Source: Clostridia bacterium (GTDB lineage Bacteria > Bacillota > Clostridia > Christensenellales > UBA1242). Taken from it: 13,028 nucleotides of DNA. The stretch lies in the NCBI GenBank assembly GCA_017650795.1, contig JAGCEE010000069.1:1-13028 (forward strand), read 5' to 3'. Below, in pieces: positions 5,912-12,096 of this stretch. Within the stretch, counting starts at the first letter, position 1. Every line of letters starts with the position of its first letter. The position numbers and the translations under genes were made by a program. The notes below the pieces were generated by a model, which was not told the origin of the DNA, did not search any database, and saw only the letters and a program-made list of their open reading frames with translations.

Positions 5912-6190
5912 TTAAATATGGATTGATATATATTTTATAGAAACAACATTTTCAAAGTCTTCATGGATTTCTTTTGAATCCGGAAAACGAGGGAATGCTT
6001 TTTTGCTTTTTATTAAGTCTTTTATTGCCTTTACCGCAACTTCTTTTAATTGTGCCTCACAATCGGACTTTTTGCTACAAATTACATCTCGGTTTGTGAT
6101 TCCCGGGACAAAGCCATAGTAGGTTGGCTTAATGTTTTCGTCTATTTTTTGAATTACCACAAGTGGTGCTTTTAATATTTTTTCTTCCAT
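5912..6190 (-). CDS. Orphan HicB-like protein
   Basis: This 92-residue protein resembles the HicB-like antitoxin fold: a beta-rich start (PLVVIQKID...TYYGFVPGI), then a cysteine-flanked turn (VICSKKSDC), a helix (EAQLKEVAVKAIKDLI) and a short FPRFPDSKEI segment before a last strand. HicB proteins usually pair with the HicA RNase toxin; no HicA-like ORF lies on either side, so this may be an orphan regulator or RNase-H-like fold protein with another role. No C-terminal DNA-binding domain is present. The ATG lies two bases after the stop of the membrane-protein gene, and its Shine-Dalgarno (GAGG) is inside that gene's last codons, so the two are translationally coupled. The family call is by pattern and moderate. 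Confidence 0.5.
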   Translation of the reverse strand: MEEKILKAPLVVIQKIDENIKPTYYGFVPGITNRDVICSKKSDCEAQLKEVAVKAIKDLIKSKKAFPRFPDSKEIHEDFENVVSIKYISIHI

Positions 6191-6192
6191 AA

Positions 6193-6906
6193 TTATTCCT
6201 CAATACATTCTATTTCTTGCTCTGATTTTTTTAATTTTTTTATTTTAAATGTTTTTAAAAACTGACTGTAATATGTCCAAATTAACATAACGGTAGATGT
6301 TCCAGCAATGGCACCTGCAAAATCCATAATTAAATCTACCATTGTGTCGGTTAGTGCTAATCTACCAACATAGTACAACCCACCATATGTGACATATCTT
6401 TGAAAACCACTATCAAATATTCCGTCAATCAAATATTCGCCCATTTCCCAAATTGCGCCAACCGACAAGGCAAACATAATCATAAACAAACACGTAAAAA
6501 CCATGTTGTGTTTTGATGTGTCTTTTTTGTAAACTGTGGCATTTAAAATATAAATACTAAACACGGCAAGAAGCAAGCCCATTAAAAAGTGAATAATAAT
6601 ATCCCACCATTCTAATTTGCTATAAAATTCCAAAACCACTCCTAAAAAGCCTGCCAAAAAAATATAAAAGTAAATAAGGCTTGTTGCAAGAGTGGAAATT
6701 TTAAATCTAAATATTTTCTTTAGTAAATATGGTAAGCACACTATAAATGTTAATAATAATCTAAAAACAAGTTTTTTTGGCTCTATACTGCCATTTGCAA
6801 CGCCAACAATTCCCATTATGCTTGCAACAAAAAAACTAATAAACACACAGTAAAAAACAACTATGTTTAAATAATCTCTAATATGATATTTGCGATCTTC
6901 CCTCAT
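6193..6906 (-). CDS. Six-TM integral membrane protein, DUF2238/YjdF-like
   Basis: This 237-residue protein has about six hydrophobic segments (roughly 14-36, 46-62, 72-94, 102-123, 135-152, 188-210). Conserved polar residues lie in the membrane: W101-D102...H106...G110, W153-E154..E157...D161 and T186-D187-T188..D191...D195. This arrangement resembles the DUF2238/YjdF membrane family, whose function is unknown; the acid-histidine set might bind a metal, which is inference. The C-terminus is a charged cytoplasmic tail. A promoter at 6928-6957 and a GGA seven bases before the ATG support the start. It heads a two-gene operon with the HicB-like gene. Confidence 0.6.
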   Translation of the reverse strand: MREDRKYHIRDYLNIVVFYCVFISFFVASIMGIVGVANGSIEPKKLVFRLLLTFIVCLPYLLKKIFRFKISTLATSLIYFYIFLAGFLGVVLEFYSKLEWWDIIIHFLMGLLLAVFSIYILNATVYKKDTSKHNMVFTCLFMIMFALSVGAIWEMGEYLIDGIFDSGFQRYVTYGGLYYVGRLALTDTMVDLIMDFAGAIAGTSTVMLIWTYYSQFLKTFKIKKLKKSEQEIECIEE

Positions 6907-6927
6907 AACTTAGTCCTTTTTTTTGGT

Positions 6928-6957
6928 ATTATATCACAAACATCGACCAAATGACAA
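6928..6957 (-). promoter_or_regulatory. Sigma-A promoter of the membrane protein operon
   Basis: On the minus strand TTGTCA (6957-6952) is followed after 18 bases by a perfect TATAAT (6933-6928). It overlaps the most upstream possible start of the divergent amidase-like gene (ATG 6951), which is one reason to prefer a later start for that gene. Confidence 0.65.
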
Positions 6958-6986
6958 ATAATCACATAACTATCATATTAAAATAT

Positions 6987-7490
6987 ATGCTAAAACTTAA
7001 AACATATGGTCGAAATAATGCAGTAAATTATGCCTTAGAGTATGCTCTTAAAAAAAATCCCGAATATTTTGATTATACTTTAATGGGTGGGAACTGCACC
7101 AACTTTGTTTCGCAGTGCATATTTGCAGGAGCGCCAAAAATGAATTTTGATGCAAATAATGGCTGGTATTATTTATCTCCGGCAAACACCTCTATCTCTT
7201 GGGCAAATGTTGAGCCACTATTTAACTTTTTAACAACCAACAAGGGGGTTGGCCCATTTGCATCTAATAGTGCAATAGAACTTTGTGAAATTGGCGATAT
7301 TATTCAATTAAAATTTAGTGGAATGCAAAGTTTTTCTCATAGTTTAGTTGTGACAAAAATACAAGGATATTTGCCAAAAGATATTTTTATTTGCGCCAAC
7401 ACAAGAGATGTAAAAAATGTTCCTCTTTCTAGTTATAACTTTGCCGAATATAGACTTTTGCATATTTTGGGATACAGGGTTAATGAATAA
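6987..7490 (+). CDS. Amidase domain protein (NlpC/P60-related, Amidase_6-like)
   Basis: This protein of about 167 residues consists of one putative amidase domain. The N-terminal YGRNNAVNYALEYALKKNPE leads to GGNCTNFVSQC with the probable nucleophile Cys37. His118 lies in FSHSLVVTKI and Asn138 in FICANTRDV, completing a Cys-His-Asn-type set. The motif order matches PF12671, usually found in secreted or spore-associated wall proteins, but no signal peptide is seen here, so the site of action is unclear. Neither ATG 6951 nor ATG 6987 has a Shine-Dalgarno; I prefer 6987 because the domain starts there and 6951 lies in a divergent promoter. The last codons (Val-Asn-Glu-stop) are formed by the TAATGAATAATGA repeat. 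Confidence 0.72.
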   Translation: MLKLKTYGRNNAVNYALEYALKKNPEYFDYTLMGGNCTNFVSQCIFAGAPKMNFDANNGWYYLSPANTSISWANVEPLFNFLTTNKGVGPFASNSAIELCEIGDIIQLKFSGMQSFSHSLVVTKIQGYLPKDIFICANTRDVKNVPLSSYNFAEYRLLHILGYRVNE

Positions 7491-7508
7491 TGAAGAGTGA
7501 ATAATTAC
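7481..7508 (+). repeat. Intergenic repeat copy forming the end of the amidase-like gene
   Basis: TAATGAATAATGAAGAGTGA (7481-7500) followed by ATAATTAC. The repeat supplies the final Asn-Glu codons and the TAA stop (7488-7490) of the upstream gene. Confidence 0.6.
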
Positions 7509-7571
7509 GGGTGATTTATAAAAACCAAACAAGGAATACAGATATTGAATAATTGATTTACAAATAATAAA

Positions 7572-9305
7572 ATGTTTTGTTGGTTGATTTTTGGTGGCGT
7601 GCTTAAACTTTTCAAAATTGTCAATAATTTACTTATGAAGTATTTATTGTTTCCTTGTGTATATGGCATTAGTGGTTATTGCGATAATATTAAGATTTCG
7701 TGCATTTTAACCAAAGCCGGAAGATACAAACTTGTAAGCCAAAATCATAAAAGTATCGTGGCAAAACTAAACATATTTTTTGTTAGGGGAATTGTTTTTT
7801 TAATCTCTGGTCTTTTTTATATTTTTGAAGGGTTGTTTGAATTTGATAAAATATATAACGAAAAACAATCAAAAACAATAAAAAAAATACAAAACAGTTT
7901 AAACATTTCAGCAAAAACAATATTTAATTTTTTTATTATTTTATTATCTTTAATTTTGTCTATGTTTATTTTGGGCTATTTACCAATAAAAATATGTGAA
8001 ATAATTATTTTAAATTCAACAAACATATTAGCAAAAAGGCTAATTTCTGCCGTAATAAAAATTATTTTATTGTATTTAATATTTTTATTTATAAAACTTT
8101 TGCCACCGGTGGCACAGTACTATAAATTTAATGGTGCGATTTTAAATTTAAAAAAAGAAAAAGTAAACTTTATTTTGTTTTGGGTTAGTTCTAGTTTTGT
8201 CGCCACAATAGTTTTGGCAATCTTTGGACTAACTGCAAATTATTGGTACTTTTTTATTGTAAATGCGCTTATAACAATTTTATGCTTTGCTTTAATGTAT
8301 GAGGTTTTTGTTTTAAGCAATAAGTTTAAATGGATTAAGTTTGTTTTTTATCCTTTTTACTATTTAATTTATAAAAATCCTTCGCAAAACGAAACAAAGT
8401 GTGTTAATATTGTGCTTAGTGAAATAAACTTAAATTCAAAACAAAGGAACAATCAAAAAGTGGACGAGGAAAGCAAAATTCCATTTAGTGAAGCATATGT
8501 GACGGCAAAAGACATTTTGCAAAAAGCAAACAAATATGAAGCAAGCGATTTAGATTTTATATTTTGTGAAGTATTAAAAAAAAATAGGGCAGAAATAAAA
8601 CTTGTAAAATATATTAAAGCCGAGGACTACAAAATAATTTTAAGGGTTGCAAAAAGGCGAGCAGCTGGCGAACCAATAACCAAAATATTTAATCATGCAA
8701 ACTTTTACGGGTTTGATTTTTATGTAAACAAAGATGTGTTATCGCCAAGACAAGATACCGAAAGGCTGGTAGAAACGGTATTAAAGTTTTGTGATAAACA
8801 AAAAAAAGTTTTAGACATTGGCACGGGTTCGGGTGCGATTGCTGTTTCGATTGTAAAACTAACGGGAGCAAAAGTGGTTGCAGTTGATATAGACACAAAA
8901 GCATTAGAAGTTGCAAGTAAAAATGCAAAAGACAACGGCGTAAAAATAACATTTAAAAATTCGGACATATATTCTGCATTAAAAAAAGAAAGATTTGATA
9001 TTATTGTATCAAATCCACCATATATTCCAAGTGATGACATAGACGGATTGGACGAGGAAGTAAAAAAACATGACCCACTACTTGCTCTTGACGGCGGAGA
9101 TGATGGCTTGGATTTTTATAGAAAAATAATAGATGGCGCAATAGAGCATTTAAACAAAAATGGAATGATTTTTTTTGAGGTGGGAATAAATCAGGCAAGC
9201 AGTGTTAAAAAACTATTGCAAAAAAACTTTAAAGATATTAGAATAGTCAAAGACTATAACAAAATAGATAGAGTTGTGTATGGTACAATAATGAATAATA
9301 AATAG
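7572..9305 (+). CDS. prmC: DUF1385 membrane domain fused to PrmC release factor glutamine methyltransferase
   Basis: This 577-residue protein is a fusion. The N-terminal 290 or so residues resemble DUF1385 (YqhQ-like): YGISGYCDNIKIS at the place of the usual IEGVMMR signature, then FFVRGIVFLISGLFYIFEG, and four or five transmembrane segments (about 114-140, 157-180, 200-250). After a polar linker (about 265-300), residues about 302-577 are PrmC, which methylates the GGQ glutamine of release factors using SAM. Motifs: LSPRQDTERLVE, SAM loop DIGTGSGAIAV (415 on) and the catalytic NPPY at 481-484, all intact. DUF1385 and prmC are usually neighbouring separate genes upstream of prfA in Firmicutes. 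The start has no clear Shine-Dalgarno; ATG 7635 is an alternative. Its 3' end lies in a TGAATAATAAATAG repeat. Confidence 0.85.
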   Translation: MFCWLIFGGVLKLFKIVNNLLMKYLLFPCVYGISGYCDNIKISCILTKAGRYKLVSQNHKSIVAKLNIFFVRGIVFLISGLFYIFEGLFEFDKIYNEKQSKTIKKIQNSLNISAKTIFNFFIILLSLILSMFILGYLPIKICEIIILNSTNILAKRLISAVIKIILLYLIFLFIKLLPPVAQYYKFNGAILNLKKEKVNFILFWVSSSFVATIVLAIFGLTANYWYFFIVNALITILCFALMYEVFVLSNKFKWIKFVFYPFYYLIYKNPSQNETKCVNIVLSEINLNSKQRNNQKVDEESKIPFSEAYVTAKDILQKANKYEASDLDFIFCEVLKKNRAEIKLVKYIKAEDYKIILRVAKRRAAGEPITKIFNHANFYGFDFYVNKDVLSPRQDTERLVETVLKFCDKQKKVLDIGTGSGAIAVSIVKLTGAKVVAVDIDTKALEVASKNAKDNGVKITFKNSDIYSALKKERFDIIVSNPPYIPSDDIDGLDEEVKKHDPLLALDGGDDGLDFYRKIIDGAIEHLNKNGMIFFEVGINQASSVKKLLQKNFKDIRIVKDYNKIDRVVYGTIMNNK

Positions 9306-9353
9306 TGAATAATGAATAATTATGGACTATATTTATTATTCATTATTCATTGA
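9291..9353 (+). repeat. Repeat copy with a 15-bp perfect inverted repeat between prmC and prfA
   Basis: TGAATAATGAATAAT (9306-9320) is repeated in perfect inversion as ATTATTCATTATTCA (9335-9349) with a 14-base loop. The left arm starts at the prmC stop (TAG 9303-9305), and the right arm ends 11 bases before the prfA Shine-Dalgarno. With no U run it is not an intrinsic terminator; it may stabilise or process the RNA between the two genes. Confidence 0.65.
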
Positions 9354-9370
9354 TATTATTAGGAGAAAGT

Positions 9371-10447
9371 ATGCTAGAAAAAACTTTAAAATTTAAACAA
9401 AGATATGACGAACTAACTGAATTGGTTTCAAAACCAGAAATAATTGCCGATAACAAGCAGTGGAAAAAACTTGTTAAAGAACGTAGTGGATTAGAAGAAC
9501 TTGTTGAGGCAAGAGGCGAACTTGAAAAAGTAATAAGCAATTTAACGGAAAGTGAAGCATCACTTAAAGGCGAAACCGACCACGAAATGATAGAACTGTT
9601 TAAAGAAGATATTCGTGACTTAAAAGCAAAAAAAGAAGAGCTAGAAAACAGACTTCAAATACTTCTTCTTCCAAAAGATGAAGATGACGAAAAAGACTGT
9701 ATTGTAGAAATCCGTGGCGCTGCCGGTGGCGAGGAGAGTGCGCTTTTTGGCTCGGTTTTGCTTAATATGTATATAAGATACGCAGAACGCCAACATTGGA
9801 AATATGAAATAAACGATATAAACGAAACCGAACTTGGTGGTGTTAAAGAATGTTCTTTTACAATCCGTGGAAAAGATGTGTTTAGTAAACTAAAATACGA
9901 AAGTGGTGTACATAGAGTTCAAAGAGTGCCAGAAACCGAAAGCCAAGGCAGAGTTCACACTTCCACAACCACGGTTGCAGTTTTACCAGAGGCAGAAGAC
10001 GTTGATGTTGAAGTTCTAGATAAAGATATAAAAATAGACACCTATCGTTCTAGTGGTGCTGGTGGACAACACGTAAACAAAACCGAATCGGCAATACGTA
10101 TCACCCACTTTCCAACAGGAATTGTTGTCACCTGCCAAGATGAACGTTCGCAAATAAAAAACAGAGAACGTGCCATGAGCATATTAAAATCTAAACTTTA
10201 CAATTTTTACAAAGAGCAAGCCGATAGTGAGTATGCCCAAAATCGTAAAAATCAAGTAGGTACGGGCGACAGGTCGGAGAGAATAAGAACGTACAACTAC
10301 CCACAAGGCAGAATAACCGACCACAGAATTAACTATTCTATATATAATATGGAGCCATTTTTGGACGGTGATATGGACGAACTAATAACAGCACTTCAAA
10401 CTGCCGACCAACAAGCAAAATTGGAAGCACTAACAAATAATGAATAA
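9371..10447 (+). CDS. prfA: Peptide chain release factor 1
   Basis: This 358-residue protein is the normal length for RF1, which reads UAA and UAG in the ribosomal A site and triggers peptide release. The tripeptide anticodon P-x-T is present as PET at 187-189 within HRVQRVPETESQGRVHTS; RF2 would have SPF here. The catalytic GGQ is at 231-233 in SSGAGGQHVNKTESAIR, and its Gln is the target of the PrmC domain encoded just upstream. The N-terminal helical domain (about 1-100) and C-terminal NYPQGRITDHRIN are typical. The ATG at 9371 has AGGAG at 9361-9365; the frame extends upstream to a TTG at 9350 but without support. The last codons (Asn-Asn-Glu-stop) fall in the same repeat that ends the neighbouring genes. 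Confidence 0.97.
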   Translation: MLEKTLKFKQRYDELTELVSKPEIIADNKQWKKLVKERSGLEELVEARGELEKVISNLTESEASLKGETDHEMIELFKEDIRDLKAKKEELENRLQILLLPKDEDDEKDCIVEIRGAAGGEESALFGSVLLNMYIRYAERQHWKYEINDINETELGGVKECSFTIRGKDVFSKLKYESGVHRVQRVPETESQGRVHTSTTTVAVLPEAEDVDVEVLDKDIKIDTYRSSGAGGQHVNKTESAIRITHFPTGIVVTCQDERSQIKNRERAMSILKSKLYNFYKEQADSEYAQNRKNQVGTGDRSERIRTYNYPQGRITDHRINYSIYNMEPFLDGDMDELITALQTADQQAKLEALTNNE

Positions 10448-10490
10448 TTGTGGGCTATTTAATAATAACTATTAGTGATTGATAAATAGC
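10437..10490 (+). repeat. Intergenic repeat copy at the prfA stop
   Basis: AATAATGAATAATT runs through the prfA stop (10445-10447) and continues as GTGGGCTATTTAATAATAAC, resembling ATGGACTATATTTATTATTC after prmC (9322 on). GCTATTT (10454-10460) and AAATAGC (10484-10490) form a 7-bp inverted repeat. The longer shared context marks the prmC and prfA copies as the closest relatives. Confidence 0.5.
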
Positions 10491-10492
10491 AC

Positions 10493-10529
10493 AAAAAAAT
10501 GACCAATAAAACGGTCATTTTTTATTTTT
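10493..10529. terminator. Bidirectional terminator between prfA and the ABC-type ATPase gene
   Basis: AAAAAATGACC (10494-10504) and GGTCATTTTTT (10513-10523) form a perfect 11-bp stem with an eight-base loop. The plus strand continues ATTTTTG and the minus strand has its own U run, so it serves both converging genes. Confidence 0.87.
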
Positions 10530-10538
10530 GATTAAGCC

Positions 10539-11195
10539 TTATTCATTTTTTGTTTCTACAACCGAGCCAGCATCAAAGTTTATTTTTCTTGTGCAAACGT
10601 TTTGAAGTGGCTCAAAGTTTTCACAGGCAATTATTGTTGTTATGCCTTTTTTAACAAATAGTTCGTCAATTAAAACAATTAGTGCTTCGGCATCTTCTGC
10701 TTCGAGTTTATCAAAAATATTATCAATCAAAAGATAATCTAATTTTCTTAAACTTAACCTTACAAAACTAATTAAATACTTTTCATAAAGGTCTAAGTCG
10801 CTTGCTTTTATGTTTTTATACTTTTCTATATTAAAATCTATTAGTGCTTTGTTGAGTGTGCTTTCTATATCGTTCTTTTTTTGCTTTCTTACCTTTAAAA
10901 CATATTTTAAGTTGTCATATACCGATTTGTTATCAAAAAAAACAGGTTTTTCTGGCAAATAGCCCAAATTGGTGTCTATGGAAAAATCTATTTTTTTTAT
11001 ATCTCTGCCATCAATATATACTTCGCCTTCATCAAACTTTTCTAGCCCAGCTATAACTCTTAAAAGAGTGGTTTTTCCACTATTTTTTTTGCCAACAAAT
11101 GCCACAGTTTCGCCATCTGCAACTGTTAGATTTATATTAAAAAGAGCATAGTACTCTCTAATGTATTTTAAATAAAGGTTTTTAACTTCTATCAT
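10539..11195 (-). CDS. ABC-type ATPase with degenerate catalytic motifs
   Basis: This 218-residue protein is the size of an ABC transporter nucleotide-binding subunit. Walker A is intact (GKKNSGKTT, 35-43). After that the motifs decay. The Q-loop Gln is Glu82 (GYLPEKPVFF). The LSGGQ signature region (about 131-141) reads ASDLDLYEKYL. The Walker B Glu is Asn159 (YLLIDN). The H-loop His is Cys191 (TTIIACENF). Such a protein may bind ATP but is unlikely to hydrolyse it normally; it could be a regulatory or structural partner. No permease gene is adjacent. ATG 11195 is five bases after GAGG; an upstream ATG at 11258 lies in the promoter. It appears monocistronic, transcribed from 11230-11258. Confidence 0.75.
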   Translation of the reverse strand: MIEVKNLYLKYIREYYALFNINLTVADGETVAFVGKKNSGKTTLLRVIAGLEKFDEGEVYIDGRDIKKIDFSIDTNLGYLPEKPVFFDNKSVYDNLKYVLKVRKQKKNDIESTLNKALIDFNIEKYKNIKASDLDLYEKYLISFVRLSLRKLDYLLIDNIFDKLEAEDAEALIVLIDELFVKKGITTIIACENFEPLQNVCTRKINFDAGSVVETKNE

Positions 11196-11229
11196 ATTTA
11201 CCTCTAAATATTTTATTACGTCTATGGTT

Positions 11230-11258
11230 ATTATACTAAAAGAACAGACATTTTGCAA
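11230..11258 (-). promoter_or_regulatory. Sigma-A promoter of the ABC-type ATPase gene
   Basis: On the minus strand TTGCAA (11258-11253) is followed after 17 bases by TATAAT (11235-11230). Transcription would start near 11223, about 28 bases before the ATG at 11195, and this rules against the longer reading frame from 11258. Confidence 0.75.
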
Positions 11259-11289
11259 ATGTTAGAGTAAAAATGGTAAAGTATTATTA

Positions 11290-11346
11290 ACCCTTTGGTA
11301 CTTCGCGCCACCTTTCCGCAGGGCAAGTAAGACACGGAGTGTGTTT
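11290..11346. repeat. GC-rich palindromic intergenic element (REP/MITE-like remnant)
   Basis: This patch is far more GC-rich than its surroundings. CCCTTTGG and GCAGGG flank a small GGTACTTCGCGCC palindrome, and a GACACGGAGTGTG hairpin follows. The layout recalls short palindromic extragenic repeats of clostridial genomes. Only one copy is in the window, so repetitiveness is not shown here. Confidence 0.4.
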
Positions 11347-11395
11347 TCATTTTATGGTATACTAACAATTATTCTTTAATACTAAATGAGTCCGG

Positions 11396-11428
11396 AATTA
11401 TTCACTATTCATTATTCATTTTTCATTG
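11396..11428 (-). repeat. Inverted copy of the TGAATAATGAATAGTG repeat
   Basis: AATTATTCACTATTCATTAT and the following TCATTTTTCATTG are the reverse complement of the unit seen at gene ends elsewhere in the window. This copy is not next to a stop codon; it separates the GC-rich element from the RNA promoter. Confidence 0.55.
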
Positions 11429-11519
11429 TGTTATGCCTTTTATTCGTGCTGTATAAAAAGTGGTTTTTGTGACAGAATATATATGGGCAAAAAAATATTT
11501 TTAAAATGGCGATTTTTGT

Positions 11520-11548
11520 TTGACAAGGTTTTTGTCCATTTATATACT
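11520..11548 (+). promoter_or_regulatory. Consensus sigma-A promoter driving the structured RNA region
   Basis: TTGACA (11520-11525) is followed after exactly 17 bases by TATACT (11543-11548). It is one of the two strongest promoters in the window (with greA's). The expected start (about 11554-11556) coincides with the first base of a perfect 10-bp hairpin, and no ORF lies near, pointing to an RNA product or a very long leader. Confidence 0.82.
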
Positions 11549-11553
11549 AAAAA

Positions 11554-11954
11554 TAGATTTAAACCGAAAGGGGTATTTGGAAGATAGGTTTAAATCGTTT
11601 AGGGGCAACAGTAGAATTATAAATTCTACGTTAAACATCATGTTTTGGTTGACATGATATGTATTATAAAAAGTTGTCTATTAAAAGTGCTATTTTATAA
11701 GGGGTTATAAAATGGCGGTGCTAATAGTTTGGCTCCCATTTTTATTACATTTGGGTTCGTAATTAAAATGTGGCAAGCCTAAAAGCACAACAATTCATGC
11801 AGTGTAAAATTGCTTAATACTTTTTAGTTTTAAAAGTGGCAAGGTTTGCACATGGTTAAATCATTTTTGTTTCGCTTCAAGCATAAAAGCAGCAATGGAG
11901 GGCTTAAAAAGGTTTACCTATTTTGCTTTATCAAAAAACGAGCAAATGTGCATG
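11554..11954 (+). ncRNA. Candidate large structured RNA of unknown class
   Basis: From the promoter start, helices follow one another with little unpaired sequence: GATTTAAACC/GGTTTAAATC (11556-11565, 11587-11596); GTTTA/TAAAC (11597-11601, 11632-11636) enclosing GTAGAATT/AATTCTAC (11611-11629); ATCATG/CATGAT (11637-11642, 11653-11658); CTATTA/TAATAG (11678-11683, 11722-11727) enclosing ATTTTATAA-GGGG-TTATAAAAT (11692-11713); GGCT/AGCC (11731-11734, 11776-11779) enclosing a 12-position stem with one T-T mismatch (11737-11748, 11759-11770); CTTTT/AAAAG (11820-11836); and a long-range TGCACAT/ATGTGCA (11847-11853, 11946-11952) flanking TTGCT/AGCAA (11923-11945). No ORF is present. No terminator is seen before 12097, so it is either a stand-alone RNA processed at its 3' end or the leader of the exported protein gene. 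I could not match it to OLE, ROOL, GOLLD or another known class from memory. Confidence 0.6.
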
Positions 11955-12096
11955 AGATTTAGATGACTTAATGTTTTCTTATTTTGATGTTCAATAAAAT
12001 GTGTTGGTTTAATGAGTTTTTATCCTTTTACCGTTAAACTTAAAATCAAATTCTTCCAAAAGCACTTAAAAAAAATATAAAGGGGTATAAAATTAT
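11955..12096 (+). other. AT-rich leader between the structured RNA and exported protein B
   Basis: This segment has fewer helices than the preceding 400 bases and no convincing promoter or terminator. At its end is a box (12065-12085) ending in ATATAAAGGGG that is shared, with one base indel, with 570-589 ahead of the paralogous gene; it contains the Shine-Dalgarno AAAGGGG (12079-12085). Confidence 0.5.

Noticed and set aside
5912..6906. Complete HicAB toxin-antitoxin system
   Set aside because: No HicA-like small basic dsRBD-fold ORF is found on either side; the partner gene encodes a membrane protein.
8689..9198. Minus-strand frames opposite the PrmC domain
   Set aside because: They are shadows of a strongly conserved plus-strand domain with intact NPPY and SAM motifs.
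9350..9370. Upstream TTG start for prfA
   Set aside because: It lies in the inverted repeat, has no ribosome binding site, and would make the site AGGAG part of the coding region; ATG 9371 gives the normal RF1 N-terminus.
11196..11258. Upstream ATG (11258) for the ABC-type ATPase
   Set aside because: The extension overlaps the -35 and -10 of the gene's own promoter, and ATG 11195 has GAGG five bases upstream and a standard ABC N-terminus.
11290..11346. GC-rich patch as an SRP (4.5S) RNA or other housekeeping RNA
   Set aside because: The SRP core GTCCGGAAGGAAGCAGCC is not present on either strand and no full helix set forms; a palindromic repeat remnant fits better.
5764..11428. TGAATAATGAATA repeats as a CRISPR array or tandem array
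   Set aside because: Units are short, separated by whole genes, vary in length, and have no regular spacers or cas genes nearby.
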